A stretch of 11,103 bases of DNA from Candidatus Kuenenbacteria bacterium (GCA_016209005.1 JACQWZ010000047.1:1-11103); one strand, 5' to 3'; shown: positions 1 through 6,377, counted from the first letter of the stretch. Numbers and translations: made by a program. The notes: generated by a model from the sequence alone, not told the origin.

Positions 1-2
1 AC

Positions 3-98
3 AGATTAGAAAAAGATTTTTCTGTTTTGATAAAAGATTGTTTGAAATATTTAAACCGGAATAAATTTAATTCTATAAAATTTGAAAATTTATTTTAG
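3..98 (+). CDS. C-terminal end of an unidentified protein (5' end outside window)
   Basis: Reading from position 3, 31 sense codons run to a TAG at 96-98. The visible tail is charged and Lys/Asn-rich (RLEKDFSVLIKDCLKYL then NRNKFNSIKFENLF), with a plausible amphipathic helix. The other two forward frames hit stops earlier (7-9 and about 62-64), so this is the longest possibility but still short. It lies upstream of the mreD-like gene on the same strand with a gap of about 113 bases. In many bacteria mreC would sit here, but the tail shows nothing I recognise as MreC. The function is unknown, and the reading frame itself is only moderately supported. Confidence 0.35.
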   Translation, partial: RLEKDFSVLIKDCLKYLNRNKFNSIKFENLF

Positions 99-121
99 GG
101 AAATTTAAAACAAAACCAGTA

Positions 122-127
122 TATAAT
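122..127 (+). promoter_or_regulatory. possible -10 box for the mreD-like gene
   Basis: A perfect TATAAT lies 85 bases before the mreD-like ATG and just after the preceding reading frame ends. I see no convincing TTGACA-type -35 at the right distance, and such hexamers arise by chance in DNA this AT-rich. If real, the transcript would begin around 134 and its leader would consist almost entirely of the inverted repeat at 138-207. Confidence 0.2.
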
Positions 128-137
128 CATTTCATTC

Positions 138-207
138 ACCCCGTTAGATAATAAATTAAATATCGAATGGGATAAATACACAAACATTATAAAATATTTA
201 ACAGGGT
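138..207. repeat. inverted repeat of the CCCTGTTAAAT family in the mreD leader
   Basis: The left arm ACCCCGTTAGATA (138-150) pairs with the right arm TATTTAACAGGGT (195-207), with two differences over 13 bases, both of which could pair as G-U in RNA. The stretch TTCACCCCGTTAGATAAT (135-152) matches TTCACCCTGTTAAATAAT at 3811-3828 in 16 of 18 bases, and a third version lies inside pgk (8866-8900). So this is a dispersed repeat, not a one-off hairpin. The right arm contains AGGG about 6 bases before the ATG at 212, so the Shine-Dalgarno-like bases are in the stem. Whether this regulates translation is inference. Confidence 0.55.
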
Positions 208-211
208 AAAT

Positions 212-766
212 ATGCAAACATTACCAAAATTAAAAATATCTAAGGGGGTAAAAATATTTTGTTATACTTTATTAATAATTTTAATTAGTATTTTTCAAAT
301 GAGTTTTTTGTCTCATTTTGATTTTTTAAAAAATATAAATTTACTTTTAATTATAATTATTTTTACAACAGCGACAAATTATCCCTTATCTTTAATTGGC
401 GCGATAGTTGGCGGATTTTTGTTAGATATTTATTCAAATTTTCAATTTGGTTCTTCAATTATTTCTTTGGTTTTAACAGTAATAATTATTAAAAATATTT
501 TTAATAATTATTTTAGCAAGCATCATTTTTTTACATATCCAGTTATCGGATTTATTGGCGTTTTAAGTTATAATTTTATTTTAGCACTTTTTATTAGTTT
601 TTTCTATCTGATTAAAATCAATGAATTTAATTTTATTTTAGATAAAGTTTATTTAATTAATTTAATTTGGCAAATTATTTTAAGTATTATTTGTATTATT
701 TTATTAGATTTATTAACAATTTTAATTTACACTAAATTAAAAAAATTCTTTTTGTTAAAAAATTAA
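212..766 (+). CDS. mreD: MreD-like rod-shape-determining membrane protein
   Basis: This 184-residue, almost entirely hydrophobic protein has about five to six predicted membrane helices, the size and topology usual for MreD. MreD is the inner-membrane partner of MreC, MreB, RodA and PBP2 in the complex that guides lateral wall synthesis. The family-like part is around residues 63-80, where GAIVGGFLLDIYSNFQFGSS matches the MreD pattern of a glycine-rich helix, an Asp in a 'G-x-x-x-D' setting, then a Phe/Leu-Gly turn. The start at 212 has AGGG about 6 bases upstream, inside a repeat arm. It ends with TAA and is convergent with the glycan block. MreD sequences are poorly conserved, so the name rests on topology plus this motif; neither mreC nor mreB can be confirmed in the window. 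Confidence 0.65.
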   Translation: MQTLPKLKISKGVKIFCYTLLIILISIFQMSFLSHFDFLKNINLLLIIIIFTTATNYPLSLIGAIVGGFLLDIYSNFQFGSSIISLVLTVIIIKNIFNNYFSKHHFFTYPVIGFIGVLSYNFILALFISFFYLIKINEFNFILDKVYLINLIWQIILSIICIILLDLLTILIYTKLKKFFLLKN

Positions 767-813
767 ATCATTAAAAATTGATTAGAAATTAGAAATTAAA
801 AATTAGAAATTGT

Positions 814-833
814 GAAAATTTTCCTAAATTTTC
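814..833. terminator. possible bidirectional hairpin between convergent genes
   Basis: GAAAATTT (814-821), loop TCCT, AAATTTTC (826-833) form a perfect 8-bp stem between the convergent mreD-like gene and the GT2 gene ending at 836. The stem is nearly all A-T and there is no clean U-tract, so it would be a weak terminator. The rest of the gap (767-813) is a degenerate direct repeat of the word ATTAGAAATT. Confidence 0.3.
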
Positions 834-835
834 GC

Positions 836-1900
836 CTATTCCATCCATTTTCTCATTTCCCTGGCGTTTATTTTCCGATGGCTCACAATGATCTTTCTCT
901 TTTTTAAAATTCGTGGCAATTGTTGAAAAAATTTAAACAAAGCCTTGAAAGTTGAAAATTCAAAAAACAAAAGATAAACAAATTTCTTTAATTCATAAAA
1001 GAAAATCCAAGGAAAATGCAAAATAAAATTACTTAACAATTCATTTTTTATCAACATTAAAAGATGATTTTTATAAGAAAGATAATTTATTAATTTGCTT
1101 TTCGTTTTTCTATTAAAAGCCGCGCTAACATCGCTTAAACTTTTTTCTCTTTTTGCTGTTCGATCGTGATAAGCCTTTGCTTGCGGTAAATAAAAACAAG
1201 ACCAACCATAAAGTCGCAAGCGCAATGAAATATCAATATCTTCTTTGTAAGCAAAAAAATCTTCATCAAGATATTCAATATTATTAATTTCATCATCGTA
1301 TAATCCTGTTGGATTATACGTTTTTTTAATGCCTATTTCTTTTAAGGCTTGGGAGTTAAATACAGCGCAGGCGCAAGTTACTCCAAATATTTTTTTTATT
1401 TGATCATATTGTCCTTTATCTTCTTCACCTTGTCCAATTTCAATGGCTCGACGATTTTTAAACATTGTTATTCCAGCGCAATCTATAATATTAGTTTTTT
1501 CATTTTTATCAAAATCCCAACGATAAAGTTTGCCCATCACCGCGCCAGCCTTCGAATGTATTTCTAAAAATTTTATTATTTCTTCTAAATAATTTTTTTC
1601 TAAAATAATATCTTGATTTAAAAGCAAAATATATTCGCTATCTTCAATGACTTCGCGAATTCCAGAATTATATCCGCCGCAAAATCCTAAATTTTTTTTA
1701 TTTTCAATCAATTTTAGTTTGTGATTTATAATTTGTGATCCATAATTTTTTTTAATTATTTCTATAGTTTCATCTGTTGAAGCGTTGTCAACAATTACAA
1801 CCTTAAAATCCTGAAAAGTTTGATCAAAAACAGAATTCAGGCAATGCGAAATATATTTTTTAGCGTTAAAAGTGGCAATGACTATTGATATTTTAGACAT
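836..1900 (-). CDS. GT2 family glycosyltransferase, WbbL/rhamnosyltransferase-like
   Basis: This protein transfers a sugar from a nucleotide-sugar donor onto a growing surface glycan at the cytoplasmic face of the membrane. It has 354 residues from the ATG at 1900. The frame is open further, to 2032, but that upstream part lies inside the ligase gene and the GT-A fold begins exactly at MSKISIVIATFNAKKY. Visible motifs are VDNASTD (37-43), the nucleotide-binding loop NLGFCGGYNSG (70-80), the DxD-equivalent LLNQD (93-97) and the acceptor/catalytic DEDFFAYKEDIDISLRLR segment (about 211-228), as in WbbL-type enzymes. The C-terminal ~100 residues are hydrophobic and basic, suggesting membrane association. 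A 24-base perfect hairpin at 1297-1320 encodes TYNPTGLY just before the DEDFF motif and looks like an insertion. It lies 5 bases after the ligase stop, so the two are probably one transcript. No Shine-Dalgarno is visible. The sugar specificity is not determined. Confidence 0.85.
   Translation of the reverse strand: MSKISIVIATFNAKKYISHCLNSVFDQTFQDFKVVIVDNASTDETIEIIKKNYGSQIINHKLKLIENKKNLGFCGGYNSGIREVIEDSEYILLLNQDIILEKNYLEEIIKFLEIHSKAGAVMGKLYRWDFDKNEKTNIIDCAGITMFKNRRAIEIGQGEEDKGQYDQIKKIFGVTCACAVFNSQALKEIGIKKTYNPTGLYDDEINNIEYLDEDFFAYKEDIDISLRLRLYGWSCFYLPQAKAYHDRTAKREKSLSDVSAAFNRKTKSKLINYLSYKNHLLMLIKNELLSNFILHFPWIFFYELKKFVYLLFFEFSTFKALFKFFQQLPRILKKRKIIVSHRKINAREMRKWME
1297..1320. repeat. perfect 10-bp-stem hairpin inside the GT2 gene
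   Basis: CGTATAATCC (1297-1306), loop TGTT, GGATTATACG (1311-1320). The stem is perfect and coded in frame; on the coding strand it spells TYNPTGLY. In related GT2 enzymes a Gly-Phe/Leu-Phe-Asp-Glu segment usually follows shortly after this point, whereas here about 15 extra residues precede DEDFF. The hairpin may be the footprint of an inserted palindromic element. Confidence 0.6.
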
Positions 1901-1905
1901 AAAAA

Positions 1906-3579
1906 TTAAATAAAAATCATCAAACAAAGCAAGATATAAAAAATTCCGGTTGGGTAGAATAAAAATGGACCGAAAAGATGAATAGCGAAAAGACAAAATA
2001 AACCAATTAAAATTCCTAAATAAAAATCGCAATTATTTATTGAATAATAAATTTTTTTAACTCCTCGCCAAAACAATATTCCTAAAAACCAAAAATAACT
2101 CAAAAAACCAAATAACCCTAAATCAATCCAATTTTCTAAATAACCCCAATCAATATGGGGAGTTTTTATAATTTTTTTTATCGCATAATCATAAGCGACA
2201 ATTTCAGAACCTAATCCAGAGCCTAAAATAGGATGTTCTTTTAATTTTTTAAAACTGGCGTTAAGTCGTTCAAGTCTAGTAATAGAACTCGCTTCTGTTT
2301 CTGGATTAAAAATTGTTTCTATTCTGTCATTTAAAAATAAAAAATTAGTTTGAATATTTTTGTGATTGCACAAATAAAAAATTAAAAAACTTTCTAATAA
2401 AAAAATTACAATTAAACAACCAGAAAAAATTATTTTTCTTTTTAATGGAATTTTTAAAATTAAACACAAAAAAATAAAACTAATAATAAATCCTAAAAAA
2501 AAATTTCGAGTAAAACTGATAGTTAAAGCGATACTTGATAAAATTCCCAGAAAAATAAGCCAAGGCAATTGTGTATTTGCTAAATATTTTTTATCCGCCA
2601 GTTGGTGGAAATTTTTTAAATTAAACCCCTTACCTCGCGCTAAAGTACAGAGTTTTTTGTGAAAAAAATTTTTTAATGCATCCTTTATACTAACTCTAAA
2701 GAGTTGAGGCTTTATGAGGTGAGGGGTAAAAAATAAAATTGAAACTATAATCAGAAAAAAAATCAGAGTTAAAATATCCGCGGACATGACAACTCGAAAA
2801 AAATTATTATTCATCGTGGCGACTTTACCAATAACGTATTCTCTAAACCATTGATAATAAATTCCTCCATGAACCGCCGAATGACTAGCAAATAAATAAA
2901 GCGTTGTCATGGTTAAGGTGCTGGTTGCCACAATAGCTCCGCTAAATATTTGAAATATTTTTTCTATCCAGTATTTTTTTGAATTAGAAATTAAATCAAA
3001 AAATGGAAAAATTAATAAAAGATAACTATAACAAACTAAATCCGCGAAAATTAAATTAAAAGAATTTCCTCTTATTATTCCTATTATTCCCGCCAAGGTG
3101 ATAAAAAATAAAGTAAAAGCAAAGGGTTTAAAAAAGAATGATTTTGTGAAATTTTTTATCCAGCACCTTTCATAATATTCTGTAGTTTGTTGTTGAGATG
3201 AATGGTTTAATATAATTTTTCTGTAGGGCGTAATTTTTTGACAAAAAGGTGCTGGATTTATTTGTAATTTTAAAGATTGATAATTTTGCAATTTTTGAAT
3301 TAACCAAACCAACATAAAAATAGCGAATAAAACAAAACGAATTGAAAGGCTTTTAAATTCAAAAAGATGTCCGTCAATGCCAGCCAAAAATTCAAAAGCA
3401 AGAAATAAAAGGCCGTATTCTATTTTCCAAAAACTTAATCCAATAAGAGTGGCAATTATTAAAAAAAATCCAAAAATTTCCACTCTTGGATTTAAAAAAC
3501 CAAGAAAGGAAAGAAGATAAATAAAAATAGAAGCGAAAAAAGTATAGAGCGTTAATTTACTGACAAAAGTTATGGACAT
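1906..3579 (-). CDS. O-antigen ligase / polymerase-like multi-pass membrane protein
   Basis: This 557-residue protein (from the ATG at 3579) has many hydrophobic helices. It fits the Wzy/WaaL 'O-antigen ligase' superfamily, which polymerises glycan repeat units or attaches them on the outer face of the membrane. Supporting segments are SFTRNFFLGFIISFIF (the Ser/Arg-rich helix start typical of the Wzy_C region), then RLERLNASFKKLKEHPILGSG at about 430-450, followed by a conserved-type His (TPHIDWGYLENW) and the GLFGFLSYF helix. The frame is open to 3663, but the extra 28 residues match the repeat-like intergenic DNA and I prefer 3579; no Shine-Dalgarno helps. Two palindromic segments interrupt loops between membrane helices (about residues 108-141 and 285-318), and a third short palindrome encodes FHQLADK (about 323-329). 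The protein is therefore longer than the usual 400-450. Polymerase versus ligase cannot be told apart here. Confidence 0.8.
   Translation of the reverse strand: MSITFVSKLTLYTFFASIFIYLLSFLGFLNPRVEIFGFFLIIATLIGLSFWKIEYGLLFLAFEFLAGIDGHLFEFKSLSIRFVLFAIFMLVWLIQKLQNYQSLKLQINPAPFCQKITPYRKIILNHSSQQQTTEYYERCWIKNFTKSFFFKPFAFTLFFITLAGIIGIIRGNSFNLIFADLVCYSYLLLIFPFFDLISNSKKYWIEKIFQIFSGAIVATSTLTMTTLYLFASHSAVHGGIYYQWFREYVIGKVATMNNNFFRVVMSADILTLIFFLIIVSILFFTPHLIKPQLFRVSIKDALKNFFHKKLCTLARGKGFNLKNFHQLADKKYLANTQLPWLIFLGILSSIALTISFTRNFFLGFIISFIFLCLILKIPLKRKIIFSGCLIVIFLLESFLIFYLCNHKNIQTNFLFLNDRIETIFNPETEASSITRLERLNASFKKLKEHPILGSGLGSEIVAYDYAIKKIIKTPHIDWGYLENWIDLGLFGFLSYFWFLGILFWRGVKKIYYSINNCDFYLGILIGLFCLFAIHLFGPFLFYPTGIFYILLCLMIFI
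2594..2609. repeat. degenerate copy of the TCCGCCAGCTGGCGGA palindrome, in the ligase gene
   Basis: TCCGCCAGTTGGTGGA differs from the perfect 16-base palindrome at 5143-5158 in two positions. On the coding strand it gives HQLADK, against RQLADK in the GT-B gene. In both genes the palindrome is read in the same frame and is followed by an AAA Lys codon. Confidence 0.6.
2625..2727. repeat. in-frame palindromic element (ACCCCTYACCTC arms) in the ligase gene
   Basis: Left arm ACCCCTTACCTC (2625-2636) and right arm GAGGTGAGGGGT (2716-2727) are complementary at 11 of 12 positions. A nested hairpin AACTCT-AA-AGAGTT lies at 2692-2705. On the coding strand the 103-base unit reads through without a stop as a Lys-rich stretch beginning TPHLIKPQLFRVSIKDALKN, placed between two membrane helices. 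It shares the general design of the element at 3158-3257 but not its arm sequence. Confidence 0.6.
3158..3257. repeat. in-frame palindromic element, ATCCAGCACCTT family, copy in the ligase gene
   Basis: Left arm ATCCAGCACCTTT (3158-3170) pairs perfectly over 13 bases with AAAGGTGCTGGAT (3245-3257). The same arms flank a 118-base unit at 5463-5580 in the GT-B gene. The interiors also align in part: CATAATATTCTGTAG here against CAAAATATTTTACAG there just inside the left arm, and GTTGAGATGAA against GTTGAGTGAA in the middle. The coding strand reads through as NPAPFCQKITPYRKII and on to YYERCWIKN, between hydrophobic segments. This frame of the element differs from the one used in the GT-B gene. 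Confidence 0.8.
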
Positions 3580-3952
3580 AAAATATAAATTAGTAACTTG
3601 CGCAATGAATAATGAATATAATTCACCGAAGCAGGACAAGTTAATGTAAAATGCAAAAATCAAAGTTAAAAATGACAGTTAAAAATGTAAAATTAAAAAT
3701 CAAATTATTTAAATCACAAATCTCAATATCAAATATCCAATAAAATCCCAAATCTCAAATCAAAACAAATTATGTTATTTTTTGGGATTTTGGGTTTGGA
3801 ATTTTATTTGTTCACCCTGTTAAATAATTTCATTCTTAATAAAATTTTCTGTTTCACAGAATTTAACAGGACAAATTGGGATTTGGATATTGGGATTTAT
3901 ATTTTAAATTTTGCATTGTCATTTTACATTTTTACCATCAGTTGCTTTTGTT
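3580..3952. repeat. 373-base gene-free gap made of inverted and word repeats
   Basis: I see no gene here; the short frames are repeat-derived. The outer arms of a large imperfect inverted repeat include GTTAAAAATGTAAAAT (3678-3693) against ATTTTACATTTTTACC (3921-3936), 15 of 16 bases complementary. They continue inward with variants of AAATCTCAATATCAAATATCC against GGGATTTGGATATTGGGATT. The centre repeats the words AAATCCCAAAT and TTTGGGATTTTGGG. A CCCTGTTAAAT-family palindrome is nested inside (3815-3870). The gap separates the ligase start from the end of the upstream GT2, both on the - strand. It may hold a promoter for the ligase, but no clear one can be called. Confidence 0.55.
3815..3870. 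repeat. CCCTGTTAAAT-family palindrome, intergenic copy
   Basis: CCTGTTAAAT (3816-3825) pairs perfectly with ATTTAACAGG (3861-3870). An inner hairpin TTCTGT-TTC-ACAGAA occupies 3847-3861. It shares 16 of 18 bases at its left edge with the copy in the mreD leader and has the same orientation. Confidence 0.65.
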
Positions 3953-4876
3953 TTAATGTTTTATTTTTTTAATTTGAAATAAATTTATCAGTAGTTGTTT
4001 TAAAGATAGTCGATTTAAATTTTGCGGGTCTTTTTTTCCAAATACGCCATTGCGATAATCTATGTAGCCTAGAATTATCACTTTTATTTTTAATAAAATA
4101 TCTTTTTCAGCGATTAAAATTCCAATTAATTCTCTATAAAATTTTTTAATTTCGCTTTTATAAAAATTTGGGAAATTCTTTTTATAAAGATTGATTACAA
4201 AAAATCTATTTCTAGTTATATAATATCGTCTTATTGGAGGATGATTTGTTGGATAAAAGCAAAAATATTTTTTTTGATTTCCTAAATTATGTTCTAAAAT
4301 AGCGTTATTTACTTGAATAACTAAAAAACCATTTAGATTAAGGCGTAAACAATATTCATTATCAACAAAATCAATAAAAAGCTTTTCCATAAATGGTCCA
4401 ACTTTTTTATAAGCATTTAAATTTAATAAGTTTCCCGAGGTCATGGTAATTAATATTTTTGAACTCACTTCATTTTTTGCTATTTTTCCTGAAAGTTTGC
4501 CATATTTATTTTTATGAATAGGCGAAATAATTCCAATATTATTTTGATCATAAAAACTTAAACATTCTACCAAAGAAGGAATCATTTTTGAAGAGACCTT
4601 ACTGTCAGCATCAATAGTAAATAGCCAATCATACCCATTTTCAATAGCTTTTTGAGCGCCAACATTAAGATCGTTAGCGATTCCTTGATTTCCGTGATTA
4701 TCAATATAATAAATCTTTTTTTTAGATTTTAAAATATTTATTATGTCTATTTCTTTTTTATCCGAATTATCAACGACAAATAAAATTTCTAAATCATCAA
4801 TGTAAGAATCAATATTATCAATGACATTTGAGGTTGGCTTATATAAAGTAACAACCCCGGCGATTTTTATTTTCAT
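3953..4876 (-). CDS. GT2 family glycosyltransferase, RfbF/rhamnosyltransferase-like
   Basis: This 307-residue GT-A glycosyltransferase most resembles the bacterial rhamnosyltransferase subgroup, which adds a deoxyhexose to surface polysaccharide precursors. Motifs in order: AGVVTLYKPT at the N-terminus, VVDNSD (34-39), the N-x-GIA-x-x-LN-x-G loop as NQGIANDLNVG (63-73), the metal-binding DWLFTIDADS (83-92), TSGNLLNL near 140, then FIDFVDNEYCLRLNLNGF and the PIRRYYITRNRFFV segment, which is characteristic of the subgroup. The frame extends upstream to 4909, but those 11 codons are a homopolymer-like Phe run encoded by an A7C tandem repeat, so the ATG at 4876 is preferred. It ends in TAA. It belongs to the same - strand series as the GT-B enzyme and the ligase. 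Donor and acceptor are unknown. Confidence 0.85.
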   Translation of the reverse strand: MKIKIAGVVTLYKPTSNVIDNIDSYIDDLEILFVVDNSDKKEIDIINILKSKKKIYYIDNHGNQGIANDLNVGAQKAIENGYDWLFTIDADSKVSSKMIPSLVECLSFYDQNNIGIISPIHKNKYGKLSGKIAKNEVSSKILITMTSGNLLNLNAYKKVGPFMEKLFIDFVDNEYCLRLNLNGFLVIQVNNAILEHNLGNQKKYFCFYPTNHPPIRRYYITRNRFFVINLYKKNFPNFYKSEIKKFYRELIGILIAEKDILLKIKVIILGYIDYRNGVFGKKDPQNLNRLSLKQLLINLFQIKKIKH

Positions 4877-5051
4877 AGAAAACAAAAAAACAAAAAAACA
4901 AAAAAACAATAACTAATAATGTAAAACGCAAAATAACAACTCAAAACTTAAAATAACGGTATTTTTAACTTTTAAACTTAAAACTGTAACTTTACACTTT
5001 ACACTTCAAACTTTTAACTATTTATATTTAGCATTTATTTGTGTTAATAAA
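4877..5051. repeat. intergenic gap with A7C tandem repeat and AACTT-word repeats
   Basis: 4880-4908 is a tandem repeat of the unit AAAAAAAC (about 3.5 copies) directly in front of the GT2 start. The rest is a low-complexity series of words such as CTTAAAAT, AACTTTTAAACTTAAAACT and ACTTTACACTTTACACTTC. An imperfect hairpin of AAAACTTAAAATA against TATTTTTAACTTTT lies at about 4942-4971. No gene or convincing promoter is seen. Confidence 0.5.
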
Positions 5052-6371
5052 TTAGCGATTGACTTTATCTATTTTATCTAACATCCCTCTAACTAATTTT
5101 TTCCATTCATATTTTTTTACTTCTTCTATCCGTTTTATTTTATCCGCCAGCTGGCGGACATCTTTTTCTATTAAACATTTTTTTAAGGCGATATTAAATT
5201 CTTCTTCGTTATTAACTATTTCAATTAAATTGGAAAATTTTTTCGCTCCGCCGGTATTTGTCGCGATAATTGGTTTTCCCAGAACCAAATATTCGCACAT
5301 TTTCATTGAATCGCCGCATTTTGTGCTTAAATTTACTTTATAGAAAGTAAAACAGACGTCAAATTGATTGATATAAGCGGGCACCTCATTAAAATGTTTT
5401 GGTCCTAAAAAATACGCATTATTAAAACAAGATAATTTTTTTATTTCAGATTTTACAAATTTATCCAGCACCTTCCAAAATATTTTACAGGGATGAAAAC
5501 ATTGCCATTTTTGTTTTGAAAGTGACGTTGAGTGAAATTTTTTTTGTAGAATTTTAATATTTTGCAGGAAGGTGCTGGATTTATCCTGCCAAATTGGTCC
5601 AATAAAAACAAAATTTAAATCTCTATTTTTTTCTATTACTTTAGAAATTAAATCAAAATCTAAACGATTATTTATCACGCCAACGCAACCAACAATGGGA
5701 TGTGAAATTTTTTTAATATCTTCTGGACAAATTAATTCTTTTTGAAATCTGCTTAAATCAATGCCTTGCGGAACACAATAAACATTTTTTCTATCTTGAA
5801 AAAATAAATCAATAAGTTTTTGAGAAACAGTAAAAATAATATTCGCTTTTTCTTTAATTAATTTATAATTTTTTTCAAGTCTTTGTTTCTGATTTCCATA
5901 AGCTGGATATTCTATCCAATTATCAATTGTGTCAAAACAAGATATTTTTTCTCCCAATTTTCCAAAATATTCGCAAAACATTGGATTGCATGACCAAAGA
6001 ATTATATTTTTAAATTCTAATTTTTTAAGTAATTTTTTTATTTTTTTAATCATTATTTCTTCTCTAAAAACAGAATCAACTGTTGAATAAATAAAAAACC
6101 CTTTAGATATATTTAAAAAACTGGCGGATTTAATTTGACGGCAAATACTAAAAAAATTCCGATAAATAATTTTTTCTCGAGATCCTAAAACTTGATTTTT
6201 AATATAACTTTTAATTCCCTGCTCTATTGTGCGAGGCAATAAATCAATATAAAGAATTTTTCCAATTCGTTTGTCTTCTAATAAATTTTTCAAAATATAA
6301 GCGTTACGATTAAATGTTTCTTTTTCAAACCATCTTGAAAAATTATTCATCCCAAACATTATAAGGTCCAT
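5052..6371 (-). CDS. GT-B fold glycosyltransferase (GT1/GT4-like)
   Basis: This 439-residue enzyme has an N-terminal acceptor half and a C-terminal nucleotide-sugar-binding half. The C-terminal half is diagnostic: VGCVGVINNRLDFDLI (about 227-242), FVFIGPIW (255-261), NNAYFLGPKHFNEVPAYINQ (317-336), FDVCFTFYK, then KMCEYLVLGKPIIATNTGG (357-375), which supplies the Glu and the GG loop that hold the donor. The sequence IWQDKS... resumes as ...KSEIKKLSCFNN after about 40 extra residues (265-304). These extra residues are encoded by a palindromic element that splits a segment normally continuous in the family. A second palindrome encodes RQLADK (406-411). The gene lies 24 bases after the serS stop, and the gap contains a GAATTAT tandem repeat. 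It is probably the first of the glycan genes in the transcript. The sugar is unknown. Confidence 0.85.
   Translation of the reverse strand: MDLIMFGMNNFSRWFEKETFNRNAYILKNLLEDKRIGKILYIDLLPRTIEQGIKSYIKNQVLGSREKIIYRNFFSICRQIKSASFLNISKGFFIYSTVDSVFREEIMIKKIKKLLKKLEFKNIILWSCNPMFCEYFGKLGEKISCFDTIDNWIEYPAYGNQKQRLEKNYKLIKEKANIIFTVSQKLIDLFFQDRKNVYCVPQGIDLSRFQKELICPEDIKKISHPIVGCVGVINNRLDFDLISKVIEKNRDLNFVFIGPIWQDKSSTFLQNIKILQKKFHSTSLSKQKWQCFHPCKIFWKVLDKFVKSEIKKLSCFNNAYFLGPKHFNEVPAYINQFDVCFTFYKVNLSTKCGDSMKMCEYLVLGKPIIATNTGGAKKFSNLIEIVNNEEEFNIALKKCLIEKDVRQLADKIKRIEEVKKYEWKKLVRGMLDKIDKVNR
5143..5158. repeat. perfect 16-base palindrome TCCGCCAGCTGGCGGA in the GT-B gene
   Basis: It is a perfect palindrome on both strands and notably GC-rich against the local AT-rich DNA. 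On the coding strand it encodes RQLAD, near the C-terminus. Close relatives lie at 2594-2609 (ligase) and 8901-8913 (pgk, right half only). Confidence 0.7.
5463..5580. repeat. in-frame palindromic element, ATCCAGCACCTT family, copy in the GT-B gene
   Basis: ATCCAGCACCTTCC (5463-5476) and GGAAGGTGCTGGAT (5567-5580) are perfect 14-base inverted arms. The interior partly aligns with the copy at 3158-3257. It reads through without a stop as SSTFLQNIKILQKKFHS, then KWQCFHPCKIFWKVLDK. On the coding strand the sequence GGATAAAT occurs on both sides (CAGGATAAATCC before, CTGGATAAATTT after), consistent with a short duplication made at insertion. The length of 118 differs from the ligase copy by 18, a multiple of three. 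Confidence 0.8.
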
Positions 6372-6377
6372 AGAATA

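Noticed and set aside
1901..2032. Longer N-terminus for the GT2 gene starting at 2032
   Set aside because: The extra 44 residues overlap the ligase coding region in another frame, and the GT-A fold begins at the ATG at 1900.
2915..2925. Third copy of the CCAGCACCTT arm in the ligase
   Set aside because: AAGGTGCTGG matches one arm, but no partner arm lies nearby and the encoded VATSTLTM fits the membrane helix, so it is probably coincidence.
3580..3663. Longer N-terminus for the ligase starting at 3663
   Set aside because: The extra sequence resembles intergenic repeat DNA; the first membrane helix follows naturally from the ATG at 3579. Not fully excluded.
3772..3972. Small + strand protein of 66 residues
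   Set aside because: It is composed of the intergenic inverted-repeat words, has no ribosome-binding site, and overlaps the end of the GT2 gene.
4877..4909. Longer N-terminus for the second GT2 gene starting at 4909
   Set aside because: The added residues are a Phe-rich run produced by the A7C tandem repeat, not a credible signal or domain.
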